Origin: Rhodoplanes serenus
Lineage (GTDB): Bacteria > Pseudomonadota > Alphaproteobacteria > Rhizobiales > Xanthobacteraceae
DNA length: 64,000 nt
Reading direction: 5' to 3'
Assembly: GCA_945893145.1 (NCBI GenBank)
Contig: CAMDDZ010000012.1
Span: forward strand, 22,581-86,580
Shown here: positions 47,761 through 55,434 of the stretch, one piece after another
How positions within the stretch are numbered: the first letter of the stretch is position 1
How the letters are laid out: each line of letters begins with the position of its first letter
Position numbers and translations under genes: made by a program
The notes under the pieces: generated by a model
What the model was told of the DNA's origin: nothing
Database searches by the model: none
What the model saw: the letters and a program-made list of their open reading frames with translations, nothing else

Positions 47761-49641
47761 TTGGGGAAGCAAATCGCCATCGCGATCGGCGTCCAGCACG
47801 CTGGGCGGCTGACGGAGCTGCCGGGCGCCGTGAACGGCGCCAAGGAATTCCAAACTTGGGCCCAGCAACGGGGCTACGAGACCCACCTCGTCACCGACGA
47901 TGCTGGACCGGTCACCGTCCAGAACCTCAAGGACCTGATCAAGGGCATCGTCGACGCCGGCAACGCCGAGCGCCTCCTGATCTATTTCGGCGGTCACGGC
48001 ATTGAGCCGGTCGTCGGCGCGCAGTATTGGCTGCTATCCGGCTGGGAGAATGACAGCAATGAAGCCGTCAACGTCAACCTGTCGTCGAGCAACGCCAGAC
48101 GATCCGGCATCCGTCAGATCGGAATCTTCGCAGATGCGTGCCGCTCCACGGTGAACGGCGCCTCGTCAGTCGGCGGCGCAAGCATCTTCCCAAAATCGCA
48201 GGCCACGGCGGGAAAGCTTCCACAGTGGGACAAGTTCTTTGGTTCGCGGCCCGACGAAGAGGCACAGGAAGTTTCGACCGCCGATGCCGCCAAAGCCTAT
48301 GGCATTTTCACGCGATGCGTGATGCAGGCGCTGAACGGCGCTGCTGAAAAGGCAAAAGAGATTCGTCCCGGCGCCATGCCGCCGCACGTCGTGACGTCTC
48401 AGGCCCTCGCCAACTATCTCGAGGAGGCTGTGCCGCTGGAGAGCGGCCGGACGCCCGGCGCGAAAGTGCAATCTCCCGAGGTCATCTCCGGCTGGCGGAC
48501 GCCACCAAGCGATGTGTACATCGGCTTTGATGAAACAACACAGCCCGGCTCCGGCGCTGATATCGAACTAAGAACCGTGCGCGACTTTCTCCCGCTGCGA
48601 AAAGCGCCAAACGCCAATGCACTAGAAATTCAATTGCTGCCGCCGAACGAGCTTGTCAGGACAATCCAAGACGTCGACGGCACCTGGTGCGAAGTCGAAA
48701 ATGCTGACTCATTGCCGCGATGGCGGGGATTTGTGCAACACGAAGGCCTCGATAATCTCTCAACCGAAGCATCTGGGGCTGCGGCCCGTCAAAACGTCAA
48801 AGATGCGAGACGCGCTGCAGACGCGGCTGTAGCGAAAAACGAACGGATCTTTGCCGCCGGGGAGGGTCGCGAAACCTTTGAGACTCAGCAAGGGTTGAGC
48901 ATCATCGATGCGCGGCCCGTCGCCATCGCAATGCGCCCAGGCGAGCAGGGCGACCTATTCCTAGAGCGCGGAGCCTGGCACATCCGCGGGCATGGCGGCG
49001 AGCCACAGCCGGTGGCTATTGAGCTCGACAACGGAAACTGGATCGGTAGCTGCATCCTGCCGCACTTTGTCGGCACTATTGTCGTGCATGGTCATGTCGC
49101 CGCGAGCGTGAACTATGCGCCATCCAGGAATGGGCCATTCCCTCGAGAGTCCTTCCGTGAGATCGCGCCGTTACTCAACCGCTGGACCGCGTTGATGCAG
49201 CAGGGGCGGTATGGGGACTACGCAGAGCTTGACCGTGCTGCGAACGGCCTCAGGCAATACAAGCACAGCAACCCGTCGCTCGGAATTCTCGCCGCCTACG
49301 CCTATGAACGCGCCGCCAATCTAGAACAGATCGATGACATCGCCCGATGGTTCGTCGAAATGGGGCAGCCCGTGCCGTTCGACGTGGCGCTGCTGTCGAC
49401 CGGCACGGTCACCAGGACTGGCAATAGGCTCACCATTTCGGTCTCGGATGGACGCAATGGTCAGGTCGCGGGTGCATTCCCGCTGCTGGCCCAAGGCTGG
49501 TCGTTCCTGGATGGCGACGACGAAAGCAGCACACCGGCACTCCTAGCGCTGCGTCCAGGACTGCTGCCTGGATTATGGACCACGTTCCGCGCCGAGGAAG
49601 GCCGCCGGCTCGCAGCGCTGCTGAGCGGAGGGACACTATGA
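47761..49641 (+). CDS. Caspase-family (C14) peptidase with SH3-like domain
   Basis: 626 residues from TTG 47761, chosen because a strong GGGGGAGGG lies 5-13 bases upstream and the caspase strand starts at once (GKQIAIAIG). ATG 47710 would add 17 residues. The catalytic dyad is present: LLIYFGGHG with His79 and GIFADACRS with Cys127. Residues ~267-315 (TVRDFLPLRKAPNANA ... TWCEVE) look like a bacterial SH3 domain, then a helical linker and an unidentified C-terminal region. It overlaps the following alpha/beta hydrolase by 4 bp (ATGA), so the two proteins are co-produced. Caspase-like proteases with partner effectors occur in bacterial immunity and cell-death systems; that role is inferred here. 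Confidence 0.82.
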   Translation: MGKQIAIAIGVQHAGRLTELPGAVNGAKEFQTWAQQRGYETHLVTDDAGPVTVQNLKDLIKGIVDAGNAERLLIYFGGHGIEPVVGAQYWLLSGWENDSNEAVNVNLSSSNARRSGIRQIGIFADACRSTVNGASSVGGASIFPKSQATAGKLPQWDKFFGSRPDEEAQEVSTADAAKAYGIFTRCVMQALNGAAEKAKEIRPGAMPPHVVTSQALANYLEEAVPLESGRTPGAKVQSPEVISGWRTPPSDVYIGFDETTQPGSGADIELRTVRDFLPLRKAPNANALEIQLLPPNELVRTIQDVDGTWCEVENADSLPRWRGFVQHEGLDNLSTEASGAAARQNVKDARRAADAAVAKNERIFAAGEGRETFETQQGLSIIDARPVAIAMRPGEQGDLFLERGAWHIRGHGGEPQPVAIELDNGNWIGSCILPHFVGTIVVHGHVAASVNYAPSRNGPFPRESFREIAPLLNRWTALMQQGRYGDYAELDRAANGLRQYKHSNPSLGILAAYAYERAANLEQIDDIARWFVEMGQPVPFDVALLSTGTVTRTGNRLTISVSDGRNGQVAGAFPLLAQGWSFLDGDDESSTPALLALRPGLLPGLWTTFRAEEGRRLAALLSGGTL

Positions 49642-50522
49642 TACGGATGGTATTCGTTCACGGCATGCGGCAGGAGGGCAAGAACCCTGCCGAGCTCCGC
49701 AAGGTCTGGCAAGACGCGCTGACCGCAGCATGGACTCGCGACGGGCTCCCAGCTCCGCAGTACACGCTTGAGATGCCGTTCTACGGCGACGTCCTCAACG
49801 AACTCACCGAGGCGGTGCGTGGCGGCCCCAGCGCGGTGGTCACCCGCGGCGAAGGCGGACCACTGACGTTCACTCCGCTCGAAGAGGAATTGATTCGGGC
49901 GATGGCAGCCAAGAAAGAGATCATGCCCACCGGGCAAAGAATTACCGACGCCGAGGTGCGCGCCGAGTTGGGACAGGAAGTGGTGACACGCGGGCCCGCC
50001 AATTGGGAATGGGTGCAAGCGATCGGACGCCTGTTGGAACGCCAGGTGCCGGGATTGGGCAACTTTGGACTCAAATTCGTTCGGCAAGTCGACGCCTATC
50101 TGACAAGGCCGCACATTCAAAAGGCTGTCGACGACATCGTCGGTCCCAGTCTCACGCAGGGCCGTACCATTGTGGTGGCACACTCGCTGGGCACGATTGT
50201 CGCCTACCGCCTGTTGCGCTATGCGACTCAAAGCGTGGATGTGCCGTTGTTCATGACCCTTGGCTCGCCGCTCGGGATCGAGACAGTCAAGAACAATCTA
50301 CAGCCGCCGCCGCGGCAGATTCCGGCAGGCGTGACAAAATGGCTGAATGGCGTCGATGAACGGGACTACGTAGCGCTCGTTTCGCGCCTGGGCGGGACCT
50401 CGTTTGCCGCCAACATCGAGGACATTATCGATATACACAATCGCCAGTCCGATGCGCATTTCATTGTCGATTATCTTTCGGACACGAGAATTTCGCGCCG
50501 GATTCACACGGCCCTGCAGTAA
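49638..50522 (+). CDS. Alpha/beta hydrolase coupled to the caspase-like gene
   Basis: 294 residues from ATG 49638 in the ATGA overlap, with GGAGGG upstream. MVFVHGMRQEG gives the oxyanion-hole HGM, VVAHSLGTIVAYRLL the nucleophile Ser183, FMTLGSPLGIE the following strand, and DAHFIVDYLSD a likely catalytic His. The form resembles intracellular lipase/PGAP1-like hydrolases. It has no signal peptide. Residues ~60-130 form an insertion without homologue that I recognise. As a partner of a caspase-like protease it could be the protease target or a membrane-lipid effector; this is inference. Confidence 0.83.
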   Translation: MIRMVFVHGMRQEGKNPAELRKVWQDALTAAWTRDGLPAPQYTLEMPFYGDVLNELTEAVRGGPSAVVTRGEGGPLTFTPLEEELIRAMAAKKEIMPTGQRITDAEVRAELGQEVVTRGPANWEWVQAIGRLLERQVPGLGNFGLKFVRQVDAYLTRPHIQKAVDDIVGPSLTQGRTIVVAHSLGTIVAYRLLRYATQSVDVPLFMTLGSPLGIETVKNNLQPPPRQIPAGVTKWLNGVDERDYVALVSRLGGTSFAANIEDIIDIHNRQSDAHFIVDYLSDTRISRRIHTALQ

Positions 50523-50533
50523 GCACCGGCAAG

Positions 50534-51487
50534 CTACTTCGGCTGTAATCCGGAGCTCGCGACGATGGCCCGGTATTTTTCATATTCGCTGCGCAGCAGT
50601 TCCGCGAATTGTCCAGGCGTACCGCCCGCAACCTCCTCGCCCTCCTGCTGCAGACGAGCGATGAGCTGCGGATCGGCCAGCGCCGCCTCAAGCGCCTTGT
50701 TCAGCTTGGCGGTGACATCGGGCGGCAGATTGGCCGGACCGACGATGCCGTACCATCCATTGATTGCAAATCCCGGGACGCCCGCCTCGGCCACCGTGGG
50801 CACACCGGGCAACGCCCTCGCCCGCTTGTCGCTCGACACCGCCAAGGCGCGCACCTGCGCCGATTCGATGAAGGAGCGCGCCCCGGCAACGCTTGAGAAG
50901 TACATATCGACGTCGCCACGGATGACCCCGACCATGGCCGGCGCGCCGCCCTGATAGGGCACATGCACCGCCTTGGCGCCGAGCAGCGTCACCAGAAATT
51001 GTCCGGCCAGATGCGGCGCGCTGCCGGTGCCCGACGAAGCGAAGGCAATCGAGGGCTTCGCGGTGGCGAAATCCCGCACCGTCCGGAATGGCGATTGCGG
51101 CGCCGTCACCAGCACATAGGCCGAGCGTGTGATCTGGATGATTGGCGTGAAATCGGCCAGCGTCTGATACGGCAGGCTCTTGTTGACATACGGATTGATC
51201 GTGTGCGCGGGCGAGATCAGCAACAGCGTATAGCCATCCGGAGCGGCGCTCGCGACTGCCGCGGTGCCGATGGTGGTGCCGCCGCCCGGCCGGTTCTCCA
51301 CCACAACCGTCTGGCCGAGAATTTTCGACAGCGCGTCCGAAACCAGCCGCGCCACCGAGTCGTTAGCGCCGCCCGGCGCGAACGGCACGACCAGCCGGAT
51401 CGAGCGCTCGGGGTAATCCGCCAGCGCCTCGCCTGAACAGAGCGCAAGCGCGAACAGAGCGCCGGCAGCCGCACGCCAGAGGTTCAT
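50534..51487 (-). CDS. Tripartite tricarboxylate transporter (Bug) substrate-binding protein
   Basis: 317 residues from ATG 51487, which starts a signal peptide (MNLWRAAAGALFALALCSG ... EALADYP); the frame open to 51580 is not used. YPERSIRLVVPFAPGGANDS and VVENRPGGGTTIGT are the standard Bug motifs, with HVPYQGGAPAMVGVIRGDVD later. It binds a carboxylated compound in the periplasm. No TctA/TctB permease is adjacent, as is common for Bug proteins. Just downstream of the TauD-type gene (2 bp), so the two are one operon. Confidence 0.91.
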   Translation of the reverse strand: MNLWRAAAGALFALALCSGEALADYPERSIRLVVPFAPGGANDSVARLVSDALSKILGQTVVVENRPGGGTTIGTAAVASAAPDGYTLLLISPAHTINPYVNKSLPYQTLADFTPIIQITRSAYVLVTAPQSPFRTVRDFATAKPSIAFASSGTGSAPHLAGQFLVTLLGAKAVHVPYQGGAPAMVGVIRGDVDMYFSSVAGARSFIESAQVRALAVSSDKRARALPGVPTVAEAGVPGFAINGWYGIVGPANLPPDVTAKLNKALEAALADPQLIARLQQEGEEVAGGTPGQFAELLRSEYEKYRAIVASSGLQPK

Positions 51488-51489
51488 GA

Positions 51490-52344
51490 TCAAACCGGCC
51501 GCTCGCCCTTGAGCATCAGGCGATAGAGATAGCGCACCTCGGCCACCGGATAGTCGCCGTTGGCTTTGTGCAGCAGGCAACGGTTGTCCCAGATCACCAC
51601 GTCACCGGAATTCCACTTGTGGCGATACTGGAACTTGAGCTGTATCGAGTGCTCCAGCAATTCATCGAGCAGCGGCAGCGCCTCCTGCTCGCTCAAGCCG
51701 ATGATTTCCTCGATCCGGATCGGATTGATGTAGATCGCCTTGCGGCCACTCAACGGATGGGTGCGCACCAGCGGATGGATCACCGATTTGGTGGCGATCT
51801 TCGCCTTCTCGCCCGGCAGTTGCGGCAGTTTCCGCTTGCTGTATCGGCTCTGATAGACGTGGCGCGCCTTGAGCCCGTCGATCCGCTTCTTGGTGTCCGC
51901 GGGCAGCGCGTCATAGGCCTCGTACATGTTGACGAACTGCGTGTCGCCGCCGGTCTTCGGCAGCTTGACGGCGTGTAGCACGGTGGCCTTGGGCGGAACC
52001 TCGTCGTTCGAGTGGTCGGTGTGATAGCCCTCGCCCGGAATATAGACGCTGCCGTCCTCCAGCTTGTCCTGGTTGGAGATGTAGTGAATGGCGGGACATT
52101 CCGGCACCGCGAAGCGCGAATTGTGCTGCGGGAAAATCTCGCCGAAGACTTTCATGGCCTCGAGGAATTCCGGCGCGGACAGCTTCTGGTCGCGGATGCA
52201 GAGCACCGGATGATCCGTGAAGGCTTGGTTCAGCGCCGCACGAGTGGCGTCGTCGACCGGCTTGCTGAGATCGATGCCACGGATGGCCGCGCCGGTGTGC
52301 TTCCAGAGAGGCTCGATCGAGAACGAAAATGCCGCTTGATCCAT
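51490..52344 (-). CDS. TauD/TfdA family Fe(II)/2-oxoglutarate dioxygenase
   Basis: 284 residues. The iron triad is visible: GYHTDHS with His108 and Asp110, and CLLHKANGDYP with His259; Arg271/Arg275 in RYLYRLM would bind 2-oxoglutarate. The N-terminal TGAAIRGIDLSKPVDD and HPVLCIRDQKLS are characteristic of the TauD/TfdA group. It likely hydroxylates a sulfonate, phenoxyacid or related compound in the cytosol. Pairs with the Bug protein downstream. Confidence 0.9.
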   Translation of the reverse strand: MDQAAFSFSIEPLWKHTGAAIRGIDLSKPVDDATRAALNQAFTDHPVLCIRDQKLSAPEFLEAMKVFGEIFPQHNSRFAVPECPAIHYISNQDKLEDGSVYIPGEGYHTDHSNDEVPPKATVLHAVKLPKTGGDTQFVNMYEAYDALPADTKKRIDGLKARHVYQSRYSKRKLPQLPGEKAKIATKSVIHPLVRTHPLSGRKAIYINPIRIEEIIGLSEQEALPLLDELLEHSIQLKFQYRHKWNSGDVVIWDNRCLLHKANGDYPVAEVRYLYRLMLKGERPV

Positions 52345-52571
52345 GCGCCGCTCCGGCTCGCGTGCTGATCCCCGGAAAGTAGCACGGCGGCTGCGGCAGC
52401 GGAAGAAACCGCGCTTGTGCCGTCATGCCCAATCGGCATAACGGTTCCGCGGTATGGTGCGCGGAACCGGGCGGCCAAATTTTCCCGCCCCAGCATCAGG
52501 TTTCCTGAGCCTAACGCTGGCCGCGTCATCGGCTTCCGAATAAAATCGCGCAAACGCAAACGGAGACCACC

Positions 52572-54041
52572 ATGGCCCTACTCGACAGCGCTCCCGCAAC
52601 GCGCGGCTGGTACCGCGACGGCCTGCGCGGCTGGCTCGATCAGGTGCAACAGATCGGCGAATTGCTACACGTTAACGGCGCGCATTGGGACGCCGAGATG
52701 GGCAGCGTGACGCAGATGCTGACCGAGAAGAGCAACAACACCGCGCCCGCGATCCTGTTCGACGAGGTGCCGGGCTATCCCAAGGGCTTCCGCACCCTCT
52801 ACGGCCACTTCTCCACGGTGAAGCGCGTCGCGCTCACGCTGGGCCTGCCGCTGCAGAACGACCGCAAGGTCGATATCGTGCAGCGCTATCACCAACGCAT
52901 GCAGAACATGAAGATGATCCCGCCGCGCTTCGTGAAGGACGGCCCGATCCTGCAAAACGTGCTCGAAGGCGACAAGATCGACGTCCTGAAATTCCCGGTA
53001 CCGCGGCACCACGAGAAGGACACCTCGCGCTACATCGGCACGGCCTGCTGCGTGATGACACAGGACCCCGACGCCGGTTGGTTCAATCTCGGCGCCTACC
53101 GCTCGCAGGTCTATGACCGCAACACCGTCGGCTGCCAGATCACCGAGGGCAAGCACGGCCGCATCCATCGCGACAAATATTTCGAGCGCGGCCAGCCCAT
53201 GAAGGTGGCGATCATCTGTGGCCAGGATCCGCTGCTATTCATGCTGGCGTCGAGCCCGATGCCGGAGATCGGCGAGATGGATATCGCCGGAGGCCTGCGC
53301 GGCGAGCCGATCGACGTGGTGCGTGGCCCCTACACCGGTTTCCCGATTCCCGCCGAGGCCGAGATCGTGCTGGAGGGCGAAACGATGCCCGGCCACGTGC
53401 GGCCGGAGGGACCGTTCGGCGAATGGATGGGCTACTACTCCGACGACACGCAGCCGCGGCCCTACGTCAACATCAAGTCGATCCTCTATCGCAACGATCC
53501 GATCCTCTGCTGCGCACCGCAGCACAAGCCGGTCGATGAGACCGGCCTGCTCAAAGGCATTGCAGGCGCCGCGCAAATCTGGCGCGCGCTCGATGCCTCC
53601 GGCGTGCCGGAGGTGCTCGGCGTGTGGAACCACGAGGCGGGTCCGGCGACGCGCTTCACGGTGATTCAGATCAAGCAGCGCTATCCGGGACACGCGCGGC
53701 AGGCGCTGCACATCGCCGCCGCCTGCCAGGGCGGCGCCTACGCCGGCAAATGGACCGTCGTGGTGGACGACGACATCGACGCGGGCGAACTCGATCAGGT
53801 GCTCTGGGCGATGTGCACGCGGTTCGATCCCAATGTCGATATCGACATCATTCAGAAGGCCTGGGCGTCGAAGCGCGATCCACTCTTCCTACCCGGCAAC
53901 TTCAACAACCGCATCCTCATCGATGCCTGCATTCCCTACGACATGAAGCTCAAGAACACCTTCCCGACCGTGGTGGACGTGGGCGACGATTTGCGCACTC
54001 GCCTGCGCGCCAAGTTCCCGCATATCCTCCCGTCGATGTGA
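52572..54041 (+). CDS. UbiD family decarboxylase
   Basis: 489 residues, ATG with ACGGAGACC upstream. The prenylated-FMN site is intact: YRSQVYDRNTVG with the conserved Arg and RPEGPFGEWMGYY with the Glu-Gly-Pro-Phe-Gly-Glu pair. VPRHHEKDTSRYIG and VDETGLLKGIAGAAQIW are further UbiD landmarks. It catalyses reversible decarboxylation of an unsaturated or aromatic acid and needs prFMN made by UbiX, which is not in the window. It lies between Bug-type transporter genes, so it probably serves aromatic acid catabolism. Confidence 0.92.
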   Translation: MALLDSAPATRGWYRDGLRGWLDQVQQIGELLHVNGAHWDAEMGSVTQMLTEKSNNTAPAILFDEVPGYPKGFRTLYGHFSTVKRVALTLGLPLQNDRKVDIVQRYHQRMQNMKMIPPRFVKDGPILQNVLEGDKIDVLKFPVPRHHEKDTSRYIGTACCVMTQDPDAGWFNLGAYRSQVYDRNTVGCQITEGKHGRIHRDKYFERGQPMKVAIICGQDPLLFMLASSPMPEIGEMDIAGGLRGEPIDVVRGPYTGFPIPAEAEIVLEGETMPGHVRPEGPFGEWMGYYSDDTQPRPYVNIKSILYRNDPILCCAPQHKPVDETGLLKGIAGAAQIWRALDASGVPEVLGVWNHEAGPATRFTVIQIKQRYPGHARQALHIAAACQGGAYAGKWTVVVDDDIDAGELDQVLWAMCTRFDPNVDIDIIQKAWASKRDPLFLPGNFNNRILIDACIPYDMKLKNTFPTVVDVGDDLRTRLRAKFPHILPSM

Positions 54042-54066
54042 GGCCGCCGGCGACCGGCCTCTCCCG

Positions 54067-54229
54067 GCCTCATGGTGAGGAGCGCGCGTAGCGCGCGTCT
54101 CGAACCACGAGGCCGCGCCCGATCTCGGGTTTACCCGAGATCGGCAAGATAAAGTGCGCAAGTCGGCTAGAGCCGACTTGCGTTGCCTTCGAGACGCGGG
54201 CTAACGCCCGCTCCTCAGGATGAGGGCGG
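54067..54229. repeat. Dispersed modular hairpin repeat, family C, copy 2
   Basis: Left end CCTCATGGTGAGGAGCGC and right end GCTCCTCAGGATGAGG as in copy 1. The two internal hairpins appear in the order GATCTCGGGTTTACCCGAGA, then AAGTCGGCTAGAGCCGACTT, reversed relative to 41433-41596. It sits between ubiD and the next Bug gene. Confidence 0.85.
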
Positions 54230-54257
54230 ATCAAACTTGCAAGCGAGGAACCAACGT

Positions 54258-55274
54258 ATGCTCCGACTCGTCCCTGTTGCCGCTCTTGTCCTTATGGCGA
54301 TTTCCCAACCCACCCGCGCCCAGAGCGTCGAGGAATTCTACAAAGGCAAGACCATCAATCTGGTGATCGGCTTCTCGGTCGGCGGCGGCTACGACCTTTA
54401 CGGGCGGCATCTGGCGCGCCACATGGGCAAGCACATCCCGGGCAATCCGACGATCGTTCCGCAGAATCTCTCGGGTGCGGGGTCGCTCCGCGCCGCGAAT
54501 TTCATCTACTCGGCCGCCCCGAAGGACGGCACGGCGTTCGGCACCTTCGCGCGCACCACCGGCATCAATCCGTTGCTGGAAAGCGGCGCGACCTTCGACG
54601 GCACCAAATTCTCCTGGCTCGGCAGCGTGACCGACGACACCAGCGCCTGCGTGGCTTGGCACACCTCGCAAGTGAAGAGCTGGCAGGATTTCGTCGAGAA
54701 GCCGATGACGCTTGGCGGCCAGGGGCCGAGTTCGGAGCCGGATATCTTCGCCAACCTCTACAAGAACCTGTTCGGCGCCAAGGTGAAGCTCGTCGCCGGA
54801 TATCCTGGCACCAACGAGATCGCGCTGGCGATGGAGCGCGGCGAGGTCGACGGTCTGTGTGGCCTGTCGTGGAGCACGATCAAGACGCGCCACGCCCAAT
54901 GGCTCAGGGACAAGAAGATGAACATCCTCGTGCAGGCGGCGTTCAAGAAGGAGCCCGAGATGGGCGACGTGCCGCTGATCGTCGACCTCATCAAGGACCA
55001 GGAAAAACTCCAGATCATGAAGTTGTTCCTGGCCGCTCAGGAGATGGCCCGGCCGTTCGCGGCGCCGCCCGGCATCCCGGCCGACCGCAAGGCCGCGCTG
55101 GTTGCCGCGTTCGACGCCACCATGAAGGATCCGGAATTCCTCGCCGACGCCACCAAGCTCAGCATCGATGTCGCGCCGGTCAGCGGCGCCGCCATCGACA
55201 AGCTGCTGGCCGATCTCTACTCGACACCGCAGGACGTGCTCCGCAAAGCGGGGCTCGCCGCGACCACAAAATAA
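54258..55274 (+). CDS. Bug-like periplasmic substrate-binding protein
   Basis: 338 residues from ATG 54258, behind GCGAGGAACC. Signal peptide ~1-22 (LRLVPVAALVLMAIS ... TRAQSV). INLVIGFSVGGGYDLYGRHLA and HIPGNPTIVPQNLSGAGSLRAAN are a Bug variant distinct from the gene at 50534. It shares the HMGKHIPGNP segment and overall plan with the gene at 60181-61206, so the two are paralogues. Substrate unknown, probably a carboxylated product linked to UbiD or the molybdenum hydroxylase nearby. Confidence 0.87.
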   Translation: MLRLVPVAALVLMAISQPTRAQSVEEFYKGKTINLVIGFSVGGGYDLYGRHLARHMGKHIPGNPTIVPQNLSGAGSLRAANFIYSAAPKDGTAFGTFARTTGINPLLESGATFDGTKFSWLGSVTDDTSACVAWHTSQVKSWQDFVEKPMTLGGQGPSSEPDIFANLYKNLFGAKVKLVAGYPGTNEIALAMERGEVDGLCGLSWSTIKTRHAQWLRDKKMNILVQAAFKKEPEMGDVPLIVDLIKDQEKLQIMKLFLAAQEMARPFAAPPGIPADRKAALVAAFDATMKDPEFLADATKLSIDVAPVSGAAIDKLLADLYSTPQDVLRKAGLAATTK

Positions 55275-55318
55275 GAAAGCCGCGCAGGTATTGCCTCGCG
55301 CGTGGCACTCCATTCGGC

Positions 55319-55418
55319 TGTCATCGCCCGCGAAAGCGGGCGATCCAGTATCCAATGGTGTTGCTTTATGCCTCAGCCCTGCGGTGTACTGGATGCCCCG
55401 CTTTCGCGGGGCATGACA
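55319..55418. repeat. Dispersed palindromic repeat, family B, copy 3
   Basis: Left end TGTCATCGCCCGCGAAAG, right end CTTTCGCGGGGCATGACA. Inner edges CGATCCAGTA and TACTGGATGCCCC. Same orientation as copy 1. It ends 16 bp before the start of the Mo-hydroxylase large-subunit gene, so it lies in that gene's leader. Confidence 0.86.
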
Positions 55419-55434
55419 CCGTGGATTCTTTTCG

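Noticed and set aside
45957..48005. Long plus-strand frame (682 codons)
   Set aside because: Antisense to the TcuA-like gene and then out of frame with the caspase-like gene.
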